From the NCBI GenBank assembly GCA_036867785.1, contig CP145420.1, positions 62,001 through 126,000 on the forward strand: a stretch of 64,000 bases of DNA, given 5' to 3'. Source of the stretch: Plasmodiophora brassicae (lineage: Eukaryota; Endomyxa: Phytomyxea; Phytomyxea; Plasmodiophorida). Below are positions 54,723-64,000 of this stretch, one piece after another. Numbering within the stretch: position 1 is the first letter of the stretch; each line of letters opens with the position of its first letter. The notes beneath the pieces were generated by a model. It was given only the letters and a program-made list of their open reading frames with translations, did not search any database and was not told the DNA's origin. A program made the translations under genes and the position numbers.

Positions 54723-56640
54723 ATGTCTGCCAGTGATGTTCTCTGCAAGGCCCTTGCCTTGTTTCGGATGTCGATCCTTCTGCTGGTTGTGCTCTGCCTG
54801 CTGTGGGTTCCGTCGGCGCCCGGTCCGCGGTTCGCAGCGGGCGCTCGCCACGAACTAGTGTTGCCGGAGCCATACTTTGATGTCGAATCAGAGCATTTGA
54901 CTCTGTATGAGTGTGCTGGTACACGAAACGTGCCCCGCCTCAACGTAATAACCAAGTCCCCTGGTGACAGGGATTGGTCTCGCTGCCGTATCACCGACAT
55001 TTCGGCAGGGATGTTCGACCAATGTCCTGATCTCACGAAACTGTACGTGTGCCGCGTCCCAGTACAATTCGCTAGTGGACAACGGAAATGTGCGCAGGGA
55101 CCTGCAAGGGAACAGGATAGCAACGATAGAGGCCGACGCGTTCCTTGGTCTGGATGACTTGGTCGATCTGTGTGTATCCGCAGGTGTCAAATTTTGTATG
55201 CGAACTGTCAGCTGAAGAAACGTGCACAGCGACCTGAAACAGAATTCGATATCAACGATAGCGGCAGATGCTTTCCGTGGCCTGAGCATGTTGGTCGATC
55301 TGTGCGTATTAGCGGGTGTACCATTTCGAGTGCACACTGTCAACTGAAAGGTGCACAGCGACCTGAAACGTAACATGATATCAACGATACCGGACGGCGC
55401 TTTCGTTGACCTGCACCATTTGGATCAGCTGTGAGTATTCGCCCGTGTCCTATAATATCGAGGGCGAACTACTGAACGCTGTACGTCCAGTGACCTGTCG
55501 TATAACCGTCTTGTGTCCATCGGGCAACGAACTTTTCAAGGTCTATGCTCGCTGCGAACCGGCCTGTACGTTCAGCATTGCCACGTATAGGGCGCCCTTT
55601 GGTCAAGCTCATTTCGTTCGGTACAGAGAATTGTACAACAACCGCATCGAGCACATTGCGGTATCGGCGTTCGAGAGTATGCCGGATCTTATGCATCTGT
55701 ATGTGTCAGGCGGTGCAACCGGGGACGAACAACCGAAACCTGTTTTAGGTGGCTGAGCAATAATGAAATCAAGTCAATCAACAGGGGCATGTTTGCGGGC
55801 TTGACGTCGTTGGATGTGCTGTATGTCTAATTTATCGCCGTTGGTGACGTCCGGAATGGCCACTGAAGTCGCCAAAGGAGTCTGAGCAACAATCACATCA
55901 CTGTCATTCAAGAGGGAGCTTTCGTCGACAATGGAAAGTTAAACGAATTGTACGTAGGGAATCACTTTCAGAACCGTCATTGGTGGCTGAACATTGCACA
56001 GATATCTTAACAATAATGGCCTTGTATCGATTAAGAAGGGCATGTTCGATGGGATGCCCAAGCTGAAATTGCTGTATATATGGATCCGGATCACAGCGCT
56101 GCTCCAAAGAGCCTAACTAGTTTATGCACAGAGATTTGAGTGGCAACCGTATCGAGGACATTGATGATGACGCATTCGCTGATCTGCCGTCCCTCTATGA
56201 TCTGTATGCGTCGGCTTAATCAATTCATCATCGCATCATGCTCATATGCCGGCATTGCTAACGGCGTTTACAGTCGGCTGGACTACAATGTCAGTTGCAA
56301 TTGGATTACCCCTGCTAACCCGGGAGGTTGGGGGATATTCCAGGCACAGCCAGCAACACACGCTTCAGTACTGGGCCGTAACGACCGCAGTTACCAGCAT
56401 CATGACATGCACTCGCGACCGGGGTCTCCTGCTGGTTCGGACAATCTGCTTGCTGGAATATAAACATTGTTTGCATTTTCGTTGTGCCTGCTTCCGTCAT
56501 TATGTACCGTCATCGGTGGCGTCGACGTGTTGGCTGCCCGATACTGCAGCGCTGTACTCTGCGACGATCCGAAGCGCGCGCAGGCGTTGTCACCGAGAGA
56601 AACACGGACTTAAAAGTACAAGGGCAACCGGCATCACCGT
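54545..56640. repeat. Tandem duplication unit 1 (LRR-1 with flanks)
   Basis: Matches about 58110-60150 in direct orientation, including promoter, all introns and the 3' flank (tgctggaatataaacattgt, then cttaaaagtacaagggcaac). Exons and introns are similarly conserved, so the duplication is fairly recent. The unresolved minus-strand gene lies between the two units. Confidence 0.85.
54723..56463 (+). CDS. LRR-1, secreted leucine-rich-repeat protein with one LRR per exon
   Basis: Twelve exons: 54723-54904, 54971-55042, 55098-55169, 55230-55301, 55359-55430, 55491-55565, 55627-55698, 55749-55820, 55881-55949, 56002-56073, 56132-56203, 56274-56463; 363 aa. A signal peptide (MSILLLVVLCLLWV region) precedes ten LRRs, each a separate exon of 72 nt (one 75, one 69). 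All introns are phase 2 and split a Leu codon (CT|gt). Consensus DLxxNxIxxIxxxAFxGLxxLxxL, e.g. DLQGNRIATIEADAFLGL. A Cys cap (CNWITPANP) follows. The C-terminus differs from LRR-2 because of a 2-nt difference after TGGGGG (gatattcc versus gattcc), which removes the last cap Cys. It probably functions as an extracellular recognition protein. Confidence 0.88.
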
Positions 56641-58110
56641 TTGTGGTCGTTGAGAAAGGATCGGCTACATGGTTTATAATTTGGGATTCAGCTGGGCGGT
56701 TCCATGACACTGCGGAAGGGCTTCTAGGAAGCCATTGTCCGATGTGGGAATCGGTACATCATCGGTCATCTTGTCCAGCTTCAGTTTGAGCATGGCGGTG
56801 AAGCCTGAACTCGGCAGCCATCTCGTCGACATCCGTCGGTCGGCATTCGGCGATCCCTGCGTTTTTCAACGACAGAATGTCAGCCTGGAAGTTCTCCAGC
56901 GCCCTGTAGGTCCCTTATGCGATGCGGTGGGCCGCTGGCTCGGCAGGTCGAACCTGCTCTGCCCGGAACGAGAGCAAGCCCAAGGTGAAACACGTCAAAA
57001 CAGAATCTGATCCTGGTGGCCAAAGCCGACCAGCCCGCCTCCAGCCCACGCGAATTCGGCGACAAGGGGGAGTTCATGCAGGCTGTAGAACGCTGAATGT
57101 CTGTAGGGTTGATCGTGCTGTGGGCTGACGGTGCCCCAGCGACAGTTGAACCCCCTGATCAGGACGGTGTTCCCGCAGCTGATGGCGTTCTACGACCTGT
57201 GCACGGACCCGAACCCGAAGCACACGAGAGCGCACAGCGACGTGGACCGAGTGTAAAAGGCGCTGCCGGTCGACTTGCGCTCGTACGTTGTGTCGAGAAG
57301 GGTCTCGTCGTTGTAGGGGATCGCCGAGCCGAGTATCTGGAGCTGTTCAACAATTTCCCTTCCTGCGCGCATGAAGACAGGCGGGTCCCTGAAATCGGAC
57401 AACGGCAAGTACGGAAGGCGGTCGTATCGCGCCATCCTGTCCATTCCGCCCCGAGCTTGAGTGTGCCGAGCGCCGAGACCAGGGTCCAGGACATCGACTC
57501 CGTTGCCGGGTCGAGCGTGTTGCCCACGACCATCGACGTCATCAAGAGCGATACGAGCCTGTACCGCCTGCAAATTCGTTGATGACATGACCTGCCAGAC
57601 GTGTGCGATCGTGCGCCGCCGGGATCACCCGGGCCGTCGTCAAAGATATGAAAGTCGTCTGGAAGCAAATGGATACCACCTAGCCGATATTGACAGAGTT
57701 TACTCATCCGGTACACGTCGATCCTGTGTTATCTGCTTCCTAGGGCGGCTTGGGTAGCGCTGCCACCTGCCTGGGTACATGACGACGCTGCACATGATAT
57801 ATAGACATGCCATGCCGTCGGCACTCCACTGCCACTCGGCGCTCTCTGCATTCCTCGCAACAGCACGCGTACCCTGTAATAGGCTTGTCTGTGCGAGTAA
57901 TCAGTACTGACCTTCATGTCCGGCTTCGGTGGATCGAGCGTTTCACCCCGGCACGTCCGGAACCTGGGCTCGTGCTATCCGCAGCGGAAGGGCTCATCTG
58001 CGTCGACATCGATGACGGTAAACGTCCTGGCTATACGAAAGGTGTGCGGATGCTGGGTAGGGTTACCGCATCAAGGCGGGCGGTCCGATCTGAATCCCCA
58101 GCCATGTCAA
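56640..58110 (-). other. Probable minus-strand multi-exon gene, not resolved
   Basis: Several minus-strand segments look coding and are bounded by splice-like signals, but I could not assemble one frame: LVSLLMTSMVVGNTLDPATE (about 57560-57480), DPPVFMRAGREIVEQLQILG with IPYNDETLLDTTYE (about 57395-57290), FYSLHELPLVAEFAWAGGG (about 57090-57020), ENFQADILSLKNAGIAEC (about 56905-56850) and AMLKLKLDKMTDDVPIPTSD (about 56795-56730), followed by a stop near 56676. The first exon may start near 57920 (ATGAAG|gtcagt). No family was recognised. It may be intact with introns I misplace, or damaged. Confidence 0.4.
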
Positions 58111-60150
58111 GCGGGCGAGTGCGCGCTCCTGGGCGCCTGTGTCCTGATTCGGACTCGTTTGGGCCCCGATTTCGACCTGGCCCGTGCCGCCGTGCCCTGC
58201 CCCGGTGGCTGGGCGGCCGTCGTCAATCGGGCCATAACGCCTTTTAAAGGACAGCGCTCGGACCCGCGACCGATTATACCAGCCGTCATGTCTGCCGATG
58301 ATGTTCTCTGCAAGGGCCTTGCTGCGTTTCGGATGTCGATCGTTCCGCTGTTTGTGCTCTTCCTGCTGTGGATCCCGTCGCCGCCCGGGTCGCGGTTCGC
58401 AGCGGCCGATCGCGATGGCGCTCGCCGCGTACCACCTCGGCCGCAGCCTTACTTTGATGCCGAATCGGAGCATTTAACTCTGTATGAGTGTGCTGGTGAC
58501 GATACGTGCCCCGCCTCAACGTAATAACCAAGTCCCCTGGTGACAGGGATTGGTCTCGGTGCCGTATCACCGACATTTCGGCAGGGATGTTCGACCAATG
58601 GCCTGATCTCACGAAACTGTACGTGTGCCGCGTCCCAGTACAATTCGCTAGTGGACAACGGAAATGTGCGCAGGGACCTGCAAGGGAACAGGATAGAAAC
58701 GATAGAGGCCGACGCGTTCCTTGGTCTGGATGACTTGGTCGATCTGTGTGTATCCGCAGGTGTCCAATTTTGTGTGCGAACTGTCAGCTGAAACGTGCAC
58801 AGCGACCTGCAACAGAATTTCATATCAACGATAGAGGCGGGTGCTTTCCGTGGCCTGAGCGGGTTGGGCGATCTGTGCGTATTATAAGCAGGTGTACCAT
58901 TTCGAGTGCGCACTGTCAACTGAAATGTGCACAGCGACCTGAAACGCAACAGGATATCAACGATACAGGACGGCGCTTTCGGTGACCTTGACCACTTGGA
59001 TCAGCTGTGAGTATTCGCCCGTGTCCTATATCGAGGGCGAACTAATGAACGCTGTACGTCCAGTGACCTGTCGTATAACCGTCTTGTGTCCATCGGGCAA
59101 CGAACTTTTCAAGGTCTACAGTCGCTGTGTGACGCCCTGTATGTCCAGCACTGCCAAGTGCAGCGCGCCCTTTGGTCAAGCTCATTTCGTTCGGTACAGA
59201 GAATTGTACAACAACCGCATCGAGCACATTGCGGAATCGGCGTTCGAGAGTATGCCGGATCTTCTGCATCTGTATGTGTCAGGCGGTGCAACCGGGGACG
59301 AACAACCGAAATCTGTTTCAGGTGGCTGGCCAATAATGAAATCAAGTCAATCGACAGGGGCATGTTTGCGGGCTTGACGTCGTTGGATGTGTTGTATGTC
59401 TAATTTATCGCCGTTGGTGACGTCCGGAATTGGCCACTGAATTCGCCAAAGGAGTCTGAGGAACAATCACATCACTGTCATTCAAGAGGGAGCTTTCGTC
59501 GACAATGGAAAGTTAATCGAGTTGTACGTATAGAATCACTTTCAGAACCGTCATTAATGACGGGCCAACGATATTGGTGGCTGAACATTGCACAGATATC
59601 TTGACAATAATGGCCTTGTATCGATTAAAAACGGCATGTTTAATGGAATGCCCGAGCTGACATTGCTGTATGGATCCGGATCACAGCGCCGCTCCATCGA
59701 GCCTAACTGGTTTATGTGCAGAGATTTGAGCAGCAACCGTATCGCGGCCATTGAATATGGCGCATTCGCTGATCTTGGATCCCTCTCTGAACTGTATGCG
59801 TCGTCAGCTTCATCAATTCGTCATATCTCATTTCGCTCGTATGCCGGCATTGCTAACGACGTTTACAGGCGGCTCGACTGCAATGACATTTGCAATTGGA
59901 TTACCCCTACGGACCCGATAGGCCAACTTAAACGTCATTGGGGGATTCCAGACACAGCCACCATCACATGCTCCACTGGGCCGGCACGACTCCAATGATT
60001 AGCATCGTAATTAACACATAACATGCACTCGGGGTCTCCTGCTGGTTCGGACAATCGGCTTGCTGGAATATAAACATTGTTTGCGTTTTCGTTATGCCTG
60101 CTTCCGCCATGACCGTCACTTGAAAGTACAAGGGCAACTGGCGTCCTACG
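58110..60150. repeat. Tandem duplication unit 2 (LRR-2 with flanks)
   Basis: Counterpart of 54545-56640. Sequence identity is high in exons, introns and the 3' flank. It diverges in the first exon's second half and in the last exon. Confidence 0.85.
58288..59998 (+). CDS. LRR-2, tandem paralogue of LRR-1
   Basis: Twelve exons: 58288-58481, 58547-58618, 58674-58745, 58803-58874, 58935-59006, 59064-59138, 59200-59271, 59322-59393, 59455-59523, 59596-59667, 59722-59793, 59869-59998; 347 aa. Exon sizes and phases equal those of LRR-1, except the first and last. Signal peptide around MSIVPLFVLFLLWI. Ten LRRs, then a cap with paired Cys: CNDICNWITPTDP and TITCSTGPARLQ. This cap looks like a complete LRR-CT end, so LRR-2 is the better-preserved copy. 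In the first exon the residues before the LRRs are slightly longer than in LRR-1. It has no membrane anchor. A ligand-binding role is inferred from the fold. Confidence 0.88.
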
Positions 60151-60357
60151 ACCTGTTCAACACGGCAACGCCACCGATGTCCTCGACCCTGTGTGTAGTG
60201 TGCCGTCGCTGGCGATTTGAACGCTGACCAGTTGTTGGTCGGCAAAGGCGGAACCCCATGAGGATAGGTTCTGCCAGAACAATGCTCACGAGTCGTGAGC
60301 CAATTTCAAATAGGCCAGGTCACACAGAGGACGGGCAACGTCGGTATGGCAGGTATA
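59999..60357. other. Convergent intergenic region LRR-2 / PUS7
   Basis: Holds the LRR-2 3' flank (shared with LRR-1) and the PUS7 3' flank. No gene seen. Confidence 0.5.
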
Positions 60358-62541
60358 TCACTGGGCTTCATTGCGTGGCGATTCTTCCAGCAACGATGGC
60401 TCACTGGCGTCTTCGGGCGTCCACTCGAGAGGTTCCCGCTTCATGACTTCACGAAGAAACACGGTAGCGTAGGACGACGATGGCAGGGAGAACTCGAGGC
60501 GTATCGCAACGTGGGCCCCGTCGGGAACCGACTCTGGCACGCCGGCGCCGCGCATCCGGTCCATATCGGTCAGCAGCAGCGGGGCCGTCTTGTCATCGTA
60601 ACGGACAACGTCCCAGTTCATGTCCGTTGGCTTGACGACGACATGGCGGTACGCGCCACATGCGCTGAAATCCTTTACGCGATGCTTCCACTTCTCCACT
60701 ACGTTCCAGGACGTTAGTCGTACAGCATTCACACGAATACGAACACTGACACGATAGGTTGTGCTCTGCGAGCAGATCCATGCAATGCTGACCGACAGCG
60801 TTCCCGGGCAGCTTGATGTCATACCCTGGCAGAGGAAGAACGACATCCTCAATCGTGTACCGCTCGACGGAATCGGCGTCAAGAACAATGACGCTGCGCT
60901 CGCGCCTGTACAAATCACGGCGTCAGGGACGCCGAACGAACCAGGTAGGGCAAGAGACGCACGGATCCGATCCGTCGAGGACGAGGTCGCCGACAACAGG
61001 TCGTGTGCTGTCGAGCTCCTTCAGGCGGAACGTAGCGAGACGGTTCCAGATGGCACTCTGGAAGGCATGGACGTACAGGAGGCGCATATTACGTGGCAGG
61101 CTACAGAGCGCGTTCACGAACGCGTTCGGCGACTGTTCGAGAGATCGCAGAATTATTCGTTCGATAAGGTCCCTCGGTTGCAGCCGTTCAAGCGTCCCTA
61201 ACCAGTGACAATGTCGGCGCCTTCACCGATACGAAGCACGCAATCGTACGAACCTTTGTAGTCGAACGATTCGCCAAAGTATTGCAAGGCGCTGCGAAGA
61301 TGCTCTTGTTGGGAATCCTGCGGAACGAGAATCAATGACACAGCAAGGTCGAACCTAGACCATACAACGAATGAGAAACTGCACGAAGCGAATATCGCAG
61401 CAGCCCAGACGTACCGCTCCTGCATGATGGCCATGCCAATCATGTGCGTCGACGCCGATCCTGTGCCGAATCGCTGCAATCCGAAATAGTTCACGAACCC
61501 GGCCTCGCGGACGGCATTCAATGACGCGTCAACGGCGGTCATTTCAGCACCATCCTCCAGCTGGACATCACGCAGGACAATTCCGAACCGATTGCCCTTC
61601 AGGCTGCCGAGCCTCGTGCTATCCTGGACGTAGCAGAAATTGCCCACACGAACGTCGTCTCTCAGGCGCGGCAAGCATCGGGCAATGGTTTGGGCGTCCG
61701 CTTTGAACATCGTGATCAGCTGTGTCGTTATCGCACGCCGGTCCTTGTTGCCTGCGTACTCAATCCTGCGTCCCCCTATCAGCATGCCGCCTGCACCAAC
61801 GGCACCCCTCTTCACATACCTCTTCTCGCTGATGCCCGTCACCTGCGACAATGCATGGATGGCCTTCATGGTATCGATATTCGCCTTGTGCAGCGTCATC
61901 TGCAGGTACTTGCAGTCACCACCAGGCCAGTCGGCGTCCCGATTCTTGAACGCGCTCGATGCCGATGGCCGCCCCAGCGAGACGCGGATCTCGCGATGCC
62001 CGTCTTCGGACGTCACCGTGTGGGAGAACACGCCACCTTCTGGGATGCGCTTGATCAACGCGTGGACAGCAGTCCGCTGCTCTTTGTCGTCAAAGACGCC
62101 CAGCGTCATCTCAGGAACATTCTTTCTATCAGCAGGCGGTTCCTGCGACACGAACGCTCGTAGCGCGTCGACATCGACATACTTGCGAAGGTCCTCCCAT
62201 GCGTCGGGCGGTTCCTCGTCGGCTTCGGCAGCCGGCACCTCATGTTTCGGGACATCGAACGATGTCAAATGCACCACGTTGCCGTTTAGGTCAATCTCGT
62301 TGACGATGAAATCGGAATACCGTTGTTTCACGGCAGCAGCAAGCGCCGGCCCAGGGCATCGCAGCAGCTCAATGCCAACATCGGCCCATTTGGCACGCAG
62401 CGACGTAATCATGCAGCGGCATTCCTCCAGCGCCTTGTCCAGCGATTTCGAGTCGCATGGTTCGTCGAGTCGTGGCCGGACGGATCTCGCGTGGCCCTGC
62501 TTGCGGGTTCGGGGCGGCCCCGCCCGCTTCCCACGAACCAT
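60358..62541 (-). CDS. PUS7: tRNA/mRNA pseudouridine synthase PUS7 (TruD family)
   Basis: Isomerises uridine to pseudouridine, in tRNA position 13 and other RNAs. Exons are 62541-61415, 61354-61254, 61197-60963, 60905-60751 and 60698-60358, phases 2, 1, 2 and 1; 652 aa. TruD motifs: KQRYSDFIVNEI near the N-terminus, VSLGRPSASSAFKNRDADWPGG region, the catalytic Asp in AGNKDRRAITTQ, GNRFGIVLRDV, and VNYFGLQRFGTGSASTHMIG. Then DLAVSLILVP, LPRNMRLLYVHAFQSAIWN, GDLVLDGSD, YTIEDVVLPLPGYD, DFSACGAYRHVVVKP and FSLPSSSYATVFLREV. The first intron is 60 nt and in frame, so its removal rests on the missing hydrophobic insert in homologues. The start is the first ATG, MVRGKRAG. Confidence 0.95.
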
Positions 62542-62716
62542 TGGCCTGAACTGCAGCCGTGCCACGGACTGCGCGGATGACCCTGCACGCAGCGAGGCCT
62601 GAGGCCCCCTTTCGGCATATATAGCACTGTTGCAACCGCCAGGCGATTGAGATACCTATGTAGAACGAATTGGATCGCGACCTGGTACCCAGGTTAGGCG
62701 CAGTGATAAGGCGGCC
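62542..62716. promoter_or_regulatory. Bidirectional promoter region PUS7 / 62717 gene
   Basis: 175 bp between two divergent ATGs. A catatatagcac stretch (about 62614-62625) could serve as a TATA-like element; otherwise nothing specific. Confidence 0.4.
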
Positions 62717-63485
62717 ATGGATGACGATACCGAGGTCGTCATGAAGATGGTGGCGGACGCGTTCGCTCGCGTCAAGGGCAATCGCCCGCACGTCACCAAA
62801 GCCGACCTCAGGAGGCAGATGAAAGACGTAGTGCAGCGCATTGGAGACACGCCCGTGGGATACTGATCGTAGAGCGACATGCAACAGTTGAATTCGATTG
62901 GGAGTGAGCTGGAAGGGCTGGCAGCGTCTCTGTACAACGACCTCAGTGTCGGCAAAGACGAAGACGAGTATATCGAACTTTCGGACTGGATGGACTTCTT
63001 CAAGCGGTCGAACGCGCAGAGCAAGATCAAGGTCGAGGACATCAACCTGATGATGGTGGTGCTGGGCTTCTGGCCCATCGACGAGCAAGTCAAGACCGAA
63101 TGGGCCAAGGTCTACTACTCGGTCCAGGCGCTGGATGCGCCGACCTCCCACCACCTGGTCAAGGCCGCCGAGGTCGTCCTCGACACCGAGAACATGGAGG
63201 AAGCCGAGGAGATTGTCGAGGATATTCTCTACGCGTTCATCCCCGACTACACTGAGAACCGGGTCCTTACCATGGTAACGCAATCGAGCGTGGGGACTCT
63301 GGTCTGGTCTTCTGATGGCAACGCTGGCGTAGTCGGAATGGCTGGGGTTCTGGGCACGGTTGGCCATCGAGGAGCCGCTGCCATCGCTGGCCCAGTTCCC
63401 GGCCATACGTCGGGCCATGCAGCGCGCCCGTCCAACCACACAGAAATCGCTGGATACAGTCCCCATAACGCACGACGAGATCTAG
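62717..63485 (+). CDS. Acidic helical protein, possibly EF-hand-like, unknown
   Basis: Exons are 62717-62827, 62888-63262 and 63333-63485, all phase 0; 212 aa. It begins MDDDTEVVMKMVADAFARVK. A segment GKDEDEYIELSDWMDFFKRS has the shape of a degenerate EF-hand loop and helix, followed by KIKVEDINLMMVVLGF. Later helices are VVLDTENMEEAEEIVEDIL and WLGFWARLAIEEPLPSLAQF, and it ends in a polar tail, TVPITHDEI. The composition is acidic and helical throughout with no membrane segment. EF-hand assignment is tentative because the usual D-x-D-x-D spacing is incomplete. Confidence 0.65.
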
Positions 63486-64000
63486 CCGACATCCTTTATA
63501 AAGACCAACATTGGCCCGCTGGGGACGCTGGCTTATCTAGAGTAGGTGTCACTCCCGCGAGTACCGGAAGTCGCATCCTGAGCGATGACGTTGTACTGAC
63601 GGAGCCCCAACCTTGGTGAGCTGCCTGAAAGGCATGCGTTGGATATGGGATTCTCGAGCGCGCGTCCCACAAGGCACGAAAGAAGTCGGCGACGAAGATG
63701 GCGGCCCGCGTCGACAGCGATGCCGATGCCCGTCGAGATGCAGAGCGTGTTTCCCCAAACGCCAGGTCAAAGCATTGAAGCTTCGCTCAAGAATGACTAG
63801 AAACTCGATGCCATGTTTCGTCCTTCAAGTAACGGCCTGATAGGTATGTCGGCGAATCTGGCGTCAGAGAATGCACCGGCTGGCGGACCTGGACAGGCAC
63901 CGGGCAGGGACGTCAGGCGGGCTTGGGATGGGCCTAAAGCCAAATGGAACACTGGACGTTCACGATGGCGGAACAACGACAGAATGATTTAGTAGTTCGT
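63486..64000. other. Window end: intergenic, perhaps the 5' end of another gene
   Basis: Contains ttataaag at about 63496, a TATA-like signal. A short open frame with ATG MAARVDSDADARRDAERVSP around 63698 could be a first exon on the plus strand (donor near 63766, caacgccag|gtcaaag... region). Nothing firm can be concluded before the window ends. Confidence 0.3.

Noticed and set aside
56900-57200. Possible ARPC1/WD40 gene from FYSLHELPLVAEFAWAGGGLV
   Set aside because: One segment recalls the LPL...LVAAGH region of ARPC1, but the neighbouring segments do not fit WD40 repeats, so no family was assigned.

Overview
This window comes from a nuclear genome of a GC-rich unicellular eukaryote. Nearly every recognisable gene is split by short GT-AG introns, mostly 43-86 nt, and codon phase is preserved across the junctions. 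The gene set is eukaryotic: YIF1, VIPAS39/SPE-39, NTMT1, mitochondrial bL28, GH99 endo-mannosidase, an SLC25 carrier, enolase, HMMR, ZFAND2, an SLC35/TPT transporter, EXOSC9, GNL1 and PUS7. HMMR, GNL1, VIPAS39 and GH99 together suggest an opisthokont- or amoebozoan-grade protist. A vitamin-B12-type class II ribonucleotide reductase fits some protists and no typical animal. I cannot name the species from sequence alone. Genes are tightly packed on both strands, often with 100-300 bp between them.

Layout. 0-10.8 kb: the 3' part of a class II ribonucleotide reductase, a secreted VWD/mucin-like protein, then YIF1, VIPAS39 and NTMT1 (early secretory and endolysosomal trafficking, N-terminal methylation). 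10.6-20.7 kb is a duplication-rich block. An orphan gene with a cationic N-terminus occurs in three near-identical copies (A inverted relative to B and C) plus a palindromic relic D. The bL28m gene and a protein with two HTH-like repeats lie between A and B, and further unknown proteins lie between B and C. Copy A carries a 206-bp SINE-like insertion for which copy B gives the empty site. 20.8-29.7 kb: an ARM/TPR-like protein, GH99, the mitochondrial carrier, a GH19-like tandem surface protein and enolase.

29.8-36 kb: a small membrane protein, a large single-exon protein with an N-terminal zinc finger and a protease-like C-terminus, duplicated pieces of that gene including a roughly 270-bp-arm hairpin, and a small secreted protein with a decayed copy nearby. 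36-50.7 kb: an HMMR-like coiled-coil protein built from repeated two-exon modules, a membrane-anchored tandem GH18 protein, a second large palindrome, a hevein-domain surface protein, a secreted ankyrin protein, a second ankyrin protein, ZFAND2, a secreted Cys-rich protein and a nucleotide-sugar/triose-phosphate-type transporter. 50.8-64 kb: EXOSC9, GNL1, two tandem LRR receptor-like genes in which every LRR is its own phase-2 exon, an unresolved minus-strand gene between them, PUS7, and a small acidic helical protein.

Two themes stand out. Several extracellular genes concern chitin or glycan binding (GH18 tandem, hevein domain, GH19-like, VWD/mucin), suggesting a surface or wall programme. 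Recent inverted and tandem duplication is also frequent, producing palindromes, trapped exons and one clear retroposon-like insertion. Gene models were built by hand from splice signals, phase bookkeeping and remembered family motifs. No database search was run.
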